DNA from: Nonomuraea endophytica
Lineage (GTDB): Bacteria; Actinomycetota; Actinomycetes; Streptosporangiales; Streptosporangiaceae
Direction: 5' to 3'
Length of the DNA: 64,000 nt
Assembly (NCBI RefSeq): GCF_014203235.1
Contig: NZ_JACHIN010000018.1
Span: 124,001 to 188,000, forward strand
Made by a program: the position numbers and the translations under genes. The notes below the pieces were generated by a model, which did not search any database, was not told where the DNA came from, and saw only the letters and a program-made list of their open reading frames with translations. Positions 53,230-61,942 of the stretch are shown in pieces; within the stretch, counting starts at the first letter, position 1; each line of letters opens with the position of its first letter.

Positions 53230-54827
53230 GCGCGCTGACCGGCACCGGCCGGCTCGCCCGACTGGCGCTGCGCCGCGAACGGCCCAGCGCGCCCTGGTGG
53301 ATGCTGCTCATCGTGGCCCTGGCCCTGACCATGGTCAACTACATCACCACCCGCATGGGCACCCAGGCGCTCAAGGTCGAATACACCGAGACCATCGGCC
53401 GCAACGCCTTCCTGCACGCGCTCGGCGGCGGCACCGTCGAACCCCGGCTGGAAGTGCTCGCCACCTGGCGCAGCGGCGGATTCCTGTACGTGTTCAGCGC
53501 GTTCGCCGCCGTCATGTCCGTCATCCGGCACACCCGCGGGGAAGAGGACAGCGGGCGCGCCGAACTGGTCGGCGCGACCGTGGTCGGCCGCCGCGCCCCG
53601 CTGACCGCCGCTGTCCTGGTGGCGGCGGGCGTCAGCGTGGCCTGCGGGCTCGCCGTCGCCATCGTGCTGATCGGGATCGGTTTCGAGCCGGTCGGCTCGC
53701 TGGCCTACGCGGCCGCCGTCGCGGCCGCCGGCTGGGTGTTCGGGGGCATCGCCGCCGTCGCCGCCCAGCTCGCGCGCAACGCCCGTACCGCCACGATGAT
53801 CGGACTATCCGTACTCGCCGTGTCCTATGTGATGCGGTACGCGGGTGACGCCACCGGGCAGCGCTATCTGATCGGCCTGTCACCGATCGGCTGGAGTCAC
53901 CTGGTGCGGCCGTACCAGGACGAAAGGTGGTGGATGCTCGGCCTGTCGGTCCTGGTCGGCGCCACACTCCTGGCGGTCGCCTACCGGCTGCGCGACCGGC
54001 GCGACCTGGGCTCCGGCATCCTGCCCGAACGCCTCGGGCCCGCCGGCACCACCCGCCTGCGCGGCCCGATCAGCATGGCCTGGCGGCTGCACCGTACGCT
54101 GCTGGTGGCGTGGGCGGCCGGCGTCGCCTTCTTCGCCGCCGCCGGCGCCGGGCTGAGTCCCTTCGTCAAGGACCTGCTCGCCCGGCCCAGCGTCGTCACC
54201 GACGGCATCGTCAAGATGCTCGGCATGCCGGCCGCGGCCATCGGCGGCTACTCCTGGTACCTGATCCTCATCCTGGCCTACGTCGTCGCGCTGTACCCGG
54301 TGCTCATGACGCTCCGGCTGCGTGACGAGGAAACGTCGGGGCGGGCGGAAGCCGTCCAGGCCACCCCGCTGACCCGGCTGCGATGGGCCGGCGGGCACCT
54401 GGTCGTCGCCGGGCTCGGCACGGCAGCGCTGATGGCGGTGGCCGGGCTCGTCTTCGGCACGCTCTTCTCCGTGCTCGTGGGCGACCTGTCCACCGACCTG
54501 CCCAGATTTCTGGCGGGCGCGCTGAGCCTCGTGCCGGCGGCGTGGTGCGTCGGGGCGGTCTGCGTGCTCGTGTACGGCCTGCTTCCCCGGGCCGGCACCG
54601 CGATCTGCTGGATCGCCTGGATCCTGACCGCCGCGCTCGGCCAGGTCGCCGGGCCCCTGTACGGACTCTGGGGCGGCAGCCCGCTGGAGCCGTTCCACTA
54701 CATCCCCAACCCGTTCGGCGGAGAGCCGTTCAACATGGGCGCCCACGCCGCCCTGCTCACCATCACGGCGATCCTGCTGTACGGCGGGCTGTACGCACTG
54801 CGCCGCCGCGACTTCGGACAGTCTTGA
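53226..54827 (+). CDS. ABC exporter permease (exporter of polyketide antibiotics type)
   Basis: 533 residues with about twelve membrane segments in two homologous halves (both have RHTRGEEDSGRAELVGATVVGR / RLRDEETSGRAEAVQATPLTR, the family's duplicated signature) and a C-terminal YIPNPFGGEPFNMGAHAALLT. Needs a DrrA-like ATPase; the local one is deleted, so it is either non-functional or uses an ATPase from elsewhere. ATG overlaps the remnant's stop. Confidence 0.88.
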   Translation: MSALTGTGRLARLALRRERPSAPWWMLLIVALALTMVNYITTRMGTQALKVEYTETIGRNAFLHALGGGTVEPRLEVLATWRSGGFLYVFSAFAAVMSVIRHTRGEEDSGRAELVGATVVGRRAPLTAAVLVAAGVSVACGLAVAIVLIGIGFEPVGSLAYAAAVAAAGWVFGGIAAVAAQLARNARTATMIGLSVLAVSYVMRYAGDATGQRYLIGLSPIGWSHLVRPYQDERWWMLGLSVLVGATLLAVAYRLRDRRDLGSGILPERLGPAGTTRLRGPISMAWRLHRTLLVAWAAGVAFFAAAGAGLSPFVKDLLARPSVVTDGIVKMLGMPAAAIGGYSWYLILILAYVVALYPVLMTLRLRDEETSGRAEAVQATPLTRLRWAGGHLVVAGLGTAALMAVAGLVFGTLFSVLVGDLSTDLPRFLAGALSLVPAAWCVGAVCVLVYGLLPRAGTAICWIAWILTAALGQVAGPLYGLWGGSPLEPFHYIPNPFGGEPFNMGAHAALLTITAILLYGGLYALRRRDFGQS

Positions 54828-54843
54828 CCATGTCCTTCGGCGA

Positions 54844-55857
54844 TCATGGCCGGGCAGATCCAGGACCGGCCGCTACGGCATGCCACCTGCGCACGAGCCG
54901 ACGGCAGGCGTCTACCAGCTCGGTGGGTGTGACCTGATCCATGTCGGCGTCGAAGGTGGCGAGGATCCCGGCGACACCCGCCCATGACCAGGCTCCGATG
55001 GTGAGGCGGCAGTGATCGGGGCCGAGGTGCTCGACCATCGATCCGCCGGGCGCCCAGCGGGCGACGGTTTCGGCGGGCAGGTTCAGGCGGGCGGTGCCGG
55101 TGCACGGCCAGGTGGCTGGGGTGTCGCCACGGTCGTGGCTGGTCATGACGAAGCGGGCGACGTCGCCGCCGGGGAGGTCTCTGGGCTGGATGGGGATGCC
55201 GGTGGGGGAGTGCAGGTGGAGGCGGTCGAGGCGGCGTACCCGCCAGTCGTCGTCGGCGAGGTCGTAGGCGACGAGGTACCACCGCCCGGCCCAGATCACC
55301 AGGTGGTGGGGTTCGATCCGGCGAGCGGGGGAGAAGTCGTCCTCGCCCGGGGCCGGGCGGGTGCCGTCAGCCCTGACCATGTCGACGATCAGCACATTCC
55401 GGTGGCGTACCGCGATTCCGGCGGCCCTGAGCCGTTCGGAGCCGATGGGGTCGGCCGGAAACTCCCAATAGTTCTGCAGGCTGGTCAGGTTCAGTGACTC
55501 CATGGCCGTTCTGAGCCTGGCGGGCATGATGCGTTTCAGGGCGTCCAGCGCCCGTTCGGCGTCCTCGCCGAGTCCGAAGACGCTGCTGGGCGCGGTCTGC
55601 AGGGCCACCGTGATCGCGAGCGCCTGTTCGTCGTCGAGCAGCAGCGGCGGCAGCGCGTGCCCGGCGCCCAGGCTGTATCCGCCGGCCGGGCCGTGGACGG
55701 TGGTGACGGGGTAGTCGAGCGCCCGCAGGGTCTCGATGTCGCGGCGGACGGTGCGTTCGCTGACGTCCAGCCGTGAGGCGAGTTCGCTCAGCGACCAGCG
55801 TCGAGCGGTCGCGAGCAGCGACAGCAGGCGCAGCGCGCGTCGTGAGGTTTCGGCCAT
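54844..55857 (-). CDS. WYL-domain DeoR-type regulator, copy 2
   Basis: 337 residues from the ATG at 55857 (an ATG three codons earlier is possible). HTH LLATARRWSLSELASRLDVSERTVRRDIETLRALDYPV, hinge GPAGGYSLGAG, and a WYL domain with LVIWAGRWYLVAYDLADDDWRVRRLDRL. Divergent from a flavin monooxygenase; a 25-bp inverted repeat lies between them. Its 3' end is 16 bp from the convergent permease stop. Confidence 0.88.
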   Translation of the reverse strand: MAETSRRALRLLSLLATARRWSLSELASRLDVSERTVRRDIETLRALDYPVTTVHGPAGGYSLGAGHALPPLLLDDEQALAITVALQTAPSSVFGLGEDAERALDALKRIMPARLRTAMESLNLTSLQNYWEFPADPIGSERLRAAGIAVRHRNVLIVDMVRADGTRPAPGEDDFSPARRIEPHHLVIWAGRWYLVAYDLADDDWRVRRLDRLHLHSPTGIPIQPRDLPGGDVARFVMTSHDRGDTPATWPCTGTARLNLPAETVARWAPGGSMVEHLGPDHCRLTIGAWSWAGVAGILATFDADMDQVTPTELVDACRRLVRRWHAVAAGPGSARP

Positions 55858-55875
55858 GAGGTTCATCCTGCACCA

Positions 55876-55900
55876 GTAGTGGACATCCGACGTCCACTAC
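55876..55900. promoter_or_regulatory. 25-bp palindromic operator (9-7-9)
   Basis: Arms GTAGTGGAC (55876-55884) and GTCCACTAC (55892-55900) perfectly inverted around ATCCGAC, 18 bp before the WYL gene's start and 59 bp before the monooxygenase. Probably the WYL regulator's site. Confidence 0.7.
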
Positions 55901-55959
55901 CGATGGCACTGTCTCCGGCGAGAGCTGCCGAACAAGCACAAGAAGGAGTCCTGTAAAGG

Positions 55960-57204
55960 ATGCGCATCATCGTCATCGGGGGCGGAATCGGCGGATTGGC
56001 GCTGGCCGCGGGACTACGCCGGAACGGGTTCGACGTCGCGGTCTTCGAGCGTGACACCGACGTCACGGCGACAGGGGGCTACCACATCACCCTCGACGGC
56101 CGGGCCCAGGAGGCCCTGCGCCGGCTCGTACCACCGGAGATCGTCGAACGTCTGCTGGCCTCGTCATCGGCGCTGCGGCTGCGTGACCCGGATGCGTTCT
56201 GGGACTGGCACGGACGGCTGCTGGGCCACGGGCCGCGGCTGGCCGACAGCCCGAGCGTGGACATCGACCGCATCACGTTGCGGACCCTGCTGGCCGACGC
56301 GGTCGGCGACGATCTCCATCTGGGGCAGACCGTCACCGCCATCGGGCACGCCGACGACGGCACGCCCCAGGTCGTCCTCGCGGACGGGACCACTCAGCGG
56401 TGCGACCTGCTGGTCGGCGCGGACGGCGCCCACTCGCTGGTCGCCGGGCACCTCGCCGGTGGCCCCACGAACCGGCCCGTCGGGATCATCGGTTTCTCCG
56501 GCAGGACGGCCGCCGGCGACCTCGGCCCGCTGGAGCGCGAACGGCTCGGCCCGCGATCGGGGATGGTGTTCGCGCCTCGGGGCGCCGCCCTGTACGTCGG
56601 CTTCCTGGACCCGGTGGGCAACGCCGTACTCGATGCCCCGCACCTGCGCGCCTCGGTCACCAGCGGCCCCACCTACATTTGGGGTGCGATGTTTCCCGAG
56701 TCCGCCGCGACCGACGCACTGCGCGGCCTGCGCGCGGATGAGCTGCGGGACGCCTTGCTGGCCAGGTTCCGCCGCCACGGGTGGGCTGAGAGCCCGCTCG
56801 AGGTCATCGCCCAGGCCGATCCCGGCAGTATCGCCGCGTTCCGGTTCAACGCCGCCTCGACCCGGGCGCAGGACCTCGCTCCCTGGCCCGCCGGGCCCAT
56901 CACCGCGTTGGGCGACGCCGTGCACGCCACGCCGCCGACCGCGGGCATGGGAGCCGGCGCCGCGATCCGCGATGCCGCCAGCCTGCTCACGCACCTGTGC
57001 GAGGTCACTGCCGGAACCAGCGCCCTGCCGGTGGCCGTCAGCCAGTTCGAGGCGGACATGCGCGTGCGCGGCGCGGAGATCCTCACCCTGGCCATGCGGA
57101 CGGTCCGCTGGATCCTGGCCACCGACACACCGCTGGGCGCGGCCGTCACGACCGCGGCGACCCCCATGATCGCGGCAGCCGGCCGGCTCAGACGCCTGCG
57201 CTGA
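55960..57204 (+). CDS. FAD-dependent monooxygenase (TetX/PHBH-like)
   Basis: 414 residues. MRIIVIGGGIGGLALAAGLRRNGFDVAVFERD (Rossmann), DLLVGADGAHSLV (DG motif), and ALGDAVHATPPTAGMGAGAAIRDAASLL. Hydroxylates a small aromatic or antibiotic-like substrate; TetX-like drug inactivation is one option. AGAAGGAG precedes the ATG. Regulated, by context, through the WYL protein. Overlaps the M28 remnant's 3' end by 17 bp. Confidence 0.85.
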   Translation: MRIIVIGGGIGGLALAAGLRRNGFDVAVFERDTDVTATGGYHITLDGRAQEALRRLVPPEIVERLLASSSALRLRDPDAFWDWHGRLLGHGPRLADSPSVDIDRITLRTLLADAVGDDLHLGQTVTAIGHADDGTPQVVLADGTTQRCDLLVGADGAHSLVAGHLAGGPTNRPVGIIGFSGRTAAGDLGPLERERLGPRSGMVFAPRGAALYVGFLDPVGNAVLDAPHLRASVTSGPTYIWGAMFPESAATDALRGLRADELRDALLARFRRHGWAESPLEVIAQADPGSIAAFRFNAASTRAQDLAPWPAGPITALGDAVHATPPTAGMGAGAAIRDAASLLTHLCEVTAGTSALPVAVSQFEADMRVRGAEILTLAMRTVRWILATDTPLGAAVTTAATPMIAAAGRLRRLR

Positions 57205-58147
57205 CACCAACCGCCGTGAACCCGTCGGTCGCGGCGATCACCGTGAGGCGGATCCGGTCCTTCGCCGGTACGCGCACGGTGAGCTGGACTCCCTGCGCGG
57301 GGAGGCCGCGGAAGCGGATCTCCGCGGGCCAGGTGCCGGTTCGGGTGCCGGTGACGGGCACGCCCGCCGCCCCGAACCGGCCGGCCGACGCGATGGCGTG
57401 GGTGATCGGCTGGTCGAACCGCAGCGTCACCGAGCGCGCCCCCTTCGGGGCGGTCACGTGCAGTTTCAGGGTGTCCCCGCCGTGGGCCAGGACGTCGGCT
57501 CGCGGCCCCTCGGCGGCGATGTTGTTGGGCAGCAGCCGATACACCTCCACCATGGCCGAGTGACCGCGCGGCGCGGGGACGGCGCCCGCGAAGGTCTCGA
57601 CCAGGCGGGCGTTGTTCCCGGAGGTCTCGAACATCAGCGAGGGGCCGCTGACCCCGCGGGCCTCCCAGTTCAGCAGCACGACGTCGTTACGCGGGCCGGG
57701 ACCGGCACGCAGCGCCCGGACGGTCTCGACCATCGCGGCCACCGCGGCGCCGCCGTCGGAGGCGCCCGGCCCCATGGCCGCGGAGTCGTAGTGCGCGGCG
57801 ATCAGAACGGTGCCGGTCGAGTCCGTTCCCCGCAACCGGCCCACGACGTTGTCGACCTGGCCGAACGCCGCCAGTCCCGCCGCGGACCAGGCGCCGACCG
57901 CGCGCTGGACCTCCACCTCCAGCCCCGCCGCGCGCAGTTGCCCTGCCAGGTAGGTCTGGGCGCGCGCGTTCGCGGGGCTGCCGATGGGCCGAGGTTCGGC
58001 GGCGAACCGCTTCAGGTGAACCAGCGCGCGCTCGGCGCGGAACTGCTCCACGGGGGCGGTGGCCGGCAGGGGCCGCATGGTGCTGTCGGCCATGGCGGAC
58101 AGCACGATCACCACAGCCAGGGTGAGCATGGCCGTCAGTCCGGCCAC
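57188..58147 (-). pseudogene. Membrane-linked M28 metallopeptidase with two in-frame deletions
   Basis: The frame is open for 319 codons but the protein is broken. An N-terminal membrane helix (LTAMLTLAVVIVLSAMA) precedes an M28 start (RPIGSPANARAQTYLAGQLRAAG, LIAAHYDSAAMGPGASDGGAAVAAMVETVRAL). After NDVVLL it jumps to NWEARGVSGPSLMFETSG, lacking the DGEEAGLLG block with the catalytic Glu. After EVYRLLPNN it jumps to the extracellular C-terminal domain (DTLKLHVTAPKGARSVTLRF), lacking the last zinc ligand and the polytopic membrane part. Relatives are about 750-800 residues. No ribosome site precedes the GTG, and homologous coding (GKLLDVRRSP) extends upstream of it. Confidence 0.65.
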
Positions 58148-58238
58148 CGGGCTCCGCCGGACGTCGAGCAGTTTTCCGATCGTGACGAGGAACGGTAGGC
58201 CGGGCCGGTCACTTCCGGGAATGAGGCGCTTACCCGTC

Positions 58239-59021
58239 CTAACCCGTGGTTTCCCGCAGTACCGCCCGTACCGTGGCGAAGGGCAGCAGGTCCAGCAGCT
58301 CGCTCTCCGCGGGTCGCCGGCCGTAGGGGGCGAGCTGGAAGGTCTCCGGCCCGATGTGCTCGGCCCAGTGCTCGCTCACGAACGTACGGCAGGCCGCCAC
58401 GTCTGCCGGATCGGGCACCTTGCCCAGCAGCCCGCGCTGGAACGGCGAGTACTCCAGGAACTGGGACGCGTGCGCCAGGCAGGCGTCGAGCTTGGCCTCC
58501 AGCACCGGGGCGACGTCCACGACGACGTCGTCCCGGTGAACGGGCCGCGAGACGTAGTCGGTCATCAGCAGGCAGACCGGCTGCCGGTCCAGGGCAGGCT
58601 TGCCGCACTCGACGTTGCGGGTGGTGGAGAACTCCACCGCCTGCCCGGCGAGCGTGCCCGCGGCGCGGTTGTCAGGGTGGCCGCCACCGTCGGCGTGCAG
58701 GGCGATCACCAGGTCGGGACGCCAGCCGCGGATCTCACGCAGGACACGCACGCGCATCTCCACGGTGGGTTCGAGGAAGCCGTCGTGCACGTCGTCGAAG
58801 ATCTCGTACGTGGTCACGCCGAGCGCGTCGGCCGCCCGCCAGGCCTCCTCGGCGCGGCGGCGGGCCAGGGGAGCGCGTTCCATCTCGTGATGGCCGGCGT
58901 CACCGTTGGTGAGTGTCAAAAACTTCACCGCGTGCCCGGCCCCGGCCAGCAGGGCGGAGGTGCCACCGGCGTAGATCTCGGGTTCGTCGGGATGGGCGGC
59001 GATGACCAGCGTGCGCAACAT
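58239..59021 (-). CDS. PIG-L family N-acetylglucosaminyl deacetylase-like protein
   Basis: 260 residues. Starts MLRTLVIAAHPDEPEIYAGGT; the zinc motif is HPDE where LmbE-type enzymes usually have HPDD, and the second motif reads HPDN instead of HPDH. Last gene of the ngc operon, 13 bp after the ROK gene, so it may deacetylate an imported GlcNAc saccharide. Altered ligands leave activity in doubt. Confidence 0.85.
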   Translation of the reverse strand: MLRTLVIAAHPDEPEIYAGGTSALLAGAGHAVKFLTLTNGDAGHHEMERAPLARRRAEEAWRAADALGVTTYEIFDDVHDGFLEPTVEMRVRVLREIRGWRPDLVIALHADGGGHPDNRAAGTLAGQAVEFSTTRNVECGKPALDRQPVCLLMTDYVSRPVHRDDVVVDVAPVLEAKLDACLAHASQFLEYSPFQRGLLGKVPDPADVAACRTFVSEHWAEHIGPETFQLAPYGRRPAESELLDLLPFATVRAVLRETTG

Positions 59022-59034
59022 GTCTCAGCTTTCT

Positions 59035-60225
59035 TCAGGGGATTTGCTCGCCGGTACGGCCTGCCGTACCGGCTTGGAAGACCCGCTCGCGGGCCAGATC
59101 GAGGGCGAAGCGGACGGCGCCTTCGAGCACGCTGCCACCACCGGCGCGACCGACGGAGACGGTCACCGGGGCCAGGCCGGTGGGGGCGAGCAGCGCGGCG
59201 ACGCGGGCGCGCAGCGGCTCGGCGCCCGCCACGCAGAGGGGGCCGCTCAGGACGACGCGGCCGGGGTCGAGCACGCCGACGGCGGCCGTGACGGCGATCG
59301 CGACGCGGGCGGCGACGTCGTCGAGGAAGGCTTCGGAGGCGCCGGCGCTCAGGAGGGCGGACACCTCGGCCAGCCCGCCGTCGGCGGAGGCGGGCAGGTC
59401 GTGGGCGGCGGCGAGGGCGGCGAGCGGGGCGGCGCCGAGGAGGGCGCCGAGGGGACCGCCCTCCGGGCCGTAGAGGCGGCCGCGGCTGACCGGGTCGGGC
59501 ACGGTCACGGAGCCGACCTCGCCGCCGCGCCCGGTCACGCCGCGCCAGAGCGCGCCGTCGAGCACGGCGCCCGCGCCGACGCCGCCGCCGATCCACAGCA
59601 GGACGAAGCTCTGTCCCTCGCGGTCGGCCAGTTCGCGGATGGCGACCAGGTTGACGTCGTTCTCCAGCCGGAATCGTTCGGCCCCGAGCGCGTCGCACAG
59701 GTCGGCGAGATCGTCGAGGTGCGACCAGCCGGACAACTGGACCGCCTGGCGCAGCCGCTGTCCGCCGGCCTCGACGATGCCGGGCACGCCGAGCACGATC
59801 TGGTCGAGGTCGTCGAGCCCGGCCCCGGCCTCGGCGGCGGCCGCGGCGACCGCGGCGGTCAGGAACTCCACGGCGTCGGCCCCGGGACCGGGCGCCTGGG
59901 CGCGGTGGCGGCCCAGGGTCGTTCCGGTCAGGTCGGCGACGGAGACCTCCACCGAGCTCGCGGTCAGGTCGGCCCCGGCGACGAGCGCGGCGCCGCCCTC
60001 CAGCTCCCACATCTGCGCGGCCGGCCCGGCGTTGCCGGGCTTGGTGCCGGCCTTGCGGGCCAGCCCGCCGTTCTCCAGGCGGCGCAGCACCTCAGCGGCC
60101 GACGCCTTGGACAGGCCGGTGTGCAGTTCCAGCTCGGCGCGGGTGAGCCCGCCGTGGCGGAGCAGGAGTTCGAGCGCGGCGCGTTCGTTGAGGGTGCGGA
60201 AGACCGTGGGGTTCCCGGTGGACAT
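59035..60225 (-). CDS. ROK-family regulator of the ngc operon
   Basis: 396 residues. Winged helix FRTLNERAALELLLRHGGLTRAELELHTGLSKASAAEVLRRLENGGLARK, then a ROK domain with LVAGADLTASSVEVSVADL, ENDVNLVAIRE and WIGGGVGAGAVLDGAL. No clear kinase residues, so a pure repressor. ATG at 60225 lies two bases after the ngcG stop; the longer frame is antisense-like extension into ngcG and rejected. Confidence 0.87.
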   Translation of the reverse strand: MSTGNPTVFRTLNERAALELLLRHGGLTRAELELHTGLSKASAAEVLRRLENGGLARKAGTKPGNAGPAAQMWELEGGAALVAGADLTASSVEVSVADLTGTTLGRHRAQAPGPGADAVEFLTAAVAAAAAEAGAGLDDLDQIVLGVPGIVEAGGQRLRQAVQLSGWSHLDDLADLCDALGAERFRLENDVNLVAIRELADREGQSFVLLWIGGGVGAGAVLDGALWRGVTGRGGEVGSVTVPDPVSRGRLYGPEGGPLGALLGAAPLAALAAAHDLPASADGGLAEVSALLSAGASEAFLDDVAARVAIAVTAAVGVLDPGRVVLSGPLCVAGAEPLRARVAALLAPTGLAPVTVSVGRAGGGSVLEGAVRFALDLARERVFQAGTAGRTGEQIP

Positions 60226-60227
60226 CG

Positions 60228-61058
60228 TTACTTCACGGCTCCTGAGGTCAGCCCGGACTGGATGTGTCGCTGGAAGACGATATAGGCGACGACGACCGGC
60301 AGGACCGTCATGCTCAGGGCCGCGAACAGGGCGGGCCAGTCGGCCTCGTATCCGGCGATGGTGGAGATGTCGGCGATGCCCTGGGTGATGACCCACTTGT
60401 TCTTGTCGCCGGGCAGCAGCACGAGCGGCAGGAGGTACTGGTTCCACTGGCCGAGCACGTTGAAGATGGTCAGGCTGACCAGGCCGGGCTTGGCCATGGG
60501 CAGCATGATCTGGAAGAAGGTGCGGGTGTGCGAGGCGCCGTCCATCATCGCCGCCTCCGCGACCGCGTCCGGCAGCCCGCGGAAGAAGGAGGTCAGGAAG
60601 AAGACGGTGAACGGCAGCGAGTACGCGATGTAAACCAGCACCAGCCCGACGTGCGAGTTGAGCAGGCCGAGCCCGTCGACCACGAAGAACAACGGGACGA
60701 GCGCCAGGAAGACCGGGAACGCCATGCCGGAGACGAACAGGAAGTAGATCGCCCGGTTGCCGGGGAACCGATAGCGCGCCAGCACGTAAGCGGCCATCGA
60801 GCTGAGCAGCATCGTGCCGAGCACGCCGAAGAAGACCACGACCACGGTGTTGAGCAGGTACGTGCCGACGTTGGCCTTCTCCCAGGCCCGCAGCCAGTTG
60901 TCCCAGCGCAGCTCACCGGGCAGTTGCAGGGCGTCGCCGAAGATCTCGGAGTTGCTCTTGAAGGAGGCGAGCAGCGTCCAGATCAGCGGGCCGATGATGA
61001 GCAGCGCCCACACGGCGAGCACGGCCTGCGACAGGCCGCCGAAGAGCCTGCGGCGCAT
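60228..61058 (-). CDS. ngcG: ABC sugar permease, MalG/NgcG type
   Basis: 276 residues with six membrane segments and the EAA loop EAAMMDGASHTRTFFQIMLPMAKPG. Ends HIQSGLTSGAVK, the conserved MalG C-terminus contacting the ATPase. Start overlaps the ngcF stop by one base. Part of the GlcNAc/chitobiose importer NgcEFG, by its NgcE partner. Confidence 0.88.
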   Translation of the reverse strand: MRRRLFGGLSQAVLAVWALLIIGPLIWTLLASFKSNSEIFGDALQLPGELRWDNWLRAWEKANVGTYLLNTVVVVFFGVLGTMLLSSMAAYVLARYRFPGNRAIYFLFVSGMAFPVFLALVPLFFVVDGLGLLNSHVGLVLVYIAYSLPFTVFFLTSFFRGLPDAVAEAAMMDGASHTRTFFQIMLPMAKPGLVSLTIFNVLGQWNQYLLPLVLLPGDKNKWVITQGIADISTIAGYEADWPALFAALSMTVLPVVVAYIVFQRHIQSGLTSGAVK

Positions 61059-61939
61059 CAGTACACGATCCTCTCTCGCCTGGTGACCCGCATCGTCACC
61101 GCGGCGAAGGTGAGGGTGAGGAAGAACAGCGCCACGCCCATCGCCGAGGCGTAGCCGAACCGCGAGTAGCCGAAGGCGTTCTTGTAGATCTCGGTGGCCA
61201 GCACCGTGGTGGCGCCGTCGGGGCCGCCCTGCTCGATGGACAGCACGTTGACCAGGGCGAACGCGTCGAAGGCGGCGATGCCGAGATAGATCCAGCCGAC
61301 CTGGACGGTGTCCCAGATCAGCGGCAGCGTGATGCGGAAGAACAGGGTCAGCCGGCCGGCGCCGTCCAGCGCGGCCGCCTCGAAGACGTCCTTGGGGATG
61401 GCCGCCATGCCCGCCGAGAAGAGCACCACGTAGAAGCCGACCGCCTGCCAGACCATGACGGCGATGATCGACCAGAGGGCCAGCCGCTGGTCGGTCAGCC
61501 AGCCGGCGGGCTCCAGCCCGACCTTCATCAGCGCGCCGTTGAGCACGCCGCTGGAGTCGGGGCGGTAGACGGCCTTGAACAGCACCCCGACCACCGCGAC
61601 CGCCAGCACCTGAGGAAGGAAGAAGACGACCCGGTAGAAGCCCGAGCCCTTGACCCCGCCCTGCGCGTTGAGCAGATAGGCGAAGGCCAGGGCCAGGGCG
61701 ATGGTGGCGAGCGGCAGGGCGACGAGCAGGACCGCGTGGTTGCGGATCGCCTGCCAGAAGGCGTCGTTGCCGAACAGCCGCCGGAAGTTGTCCAGCCCGA
61801 CGTAGTTCAGCCCGGCCGACACGCCCCGCCAGTCGGTCAGCGCGATCTGGAACGCCTGCGCGTACGGGCTGATCACGAAGACGAGGTAGAGCGCGACGGG
61901 GAGGAGCAGGAACCCCGCGACGAAGCCGTGCCGCCGCAT
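61058..61939 (-). CDS. ngcF: ABC sugar permease, MalF/NgcF type
   Basis: 293 residues, six membrane segments, EAA loop EAAALDGAGRLTLFFRITLPLIWDT. The periplasmic-side PGLNYVGLDNFRRLF-type region (SAGLNYVGLDNFRRLFGNDAF) is typical of CUT1 MalF proteins. Three bases separate it from ngcE. Confidence 0.88.
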   Translation of the reverse strand: MRRHGFVAGFLLLPVALYLVFVISPYAQAFQIALTDWRGVSAGLNYVGLDNFRRLFGNDAFWQAIRNHAVLLVALPLATIALALAFAYLLNAQGGVKGSGFYRVVFFLPQVLAVAVVGVLFKAVYRPDSSGVLNGALMKVGLEPAGWLTDQRLALWSIIAVMVWQAVGFYVVLFSAGMAAIPKDVFEAAALDGAGRLTLFFRITLPLIWDTVQVGWIYLGIAAFDAFALVNVLSIEQGGPDGATTVLATEIYKNAFGYSRFGYASAMGVALFFLTLTFAAVTMRVTRRERIVY

Positions 61940-61942
61940 CGG

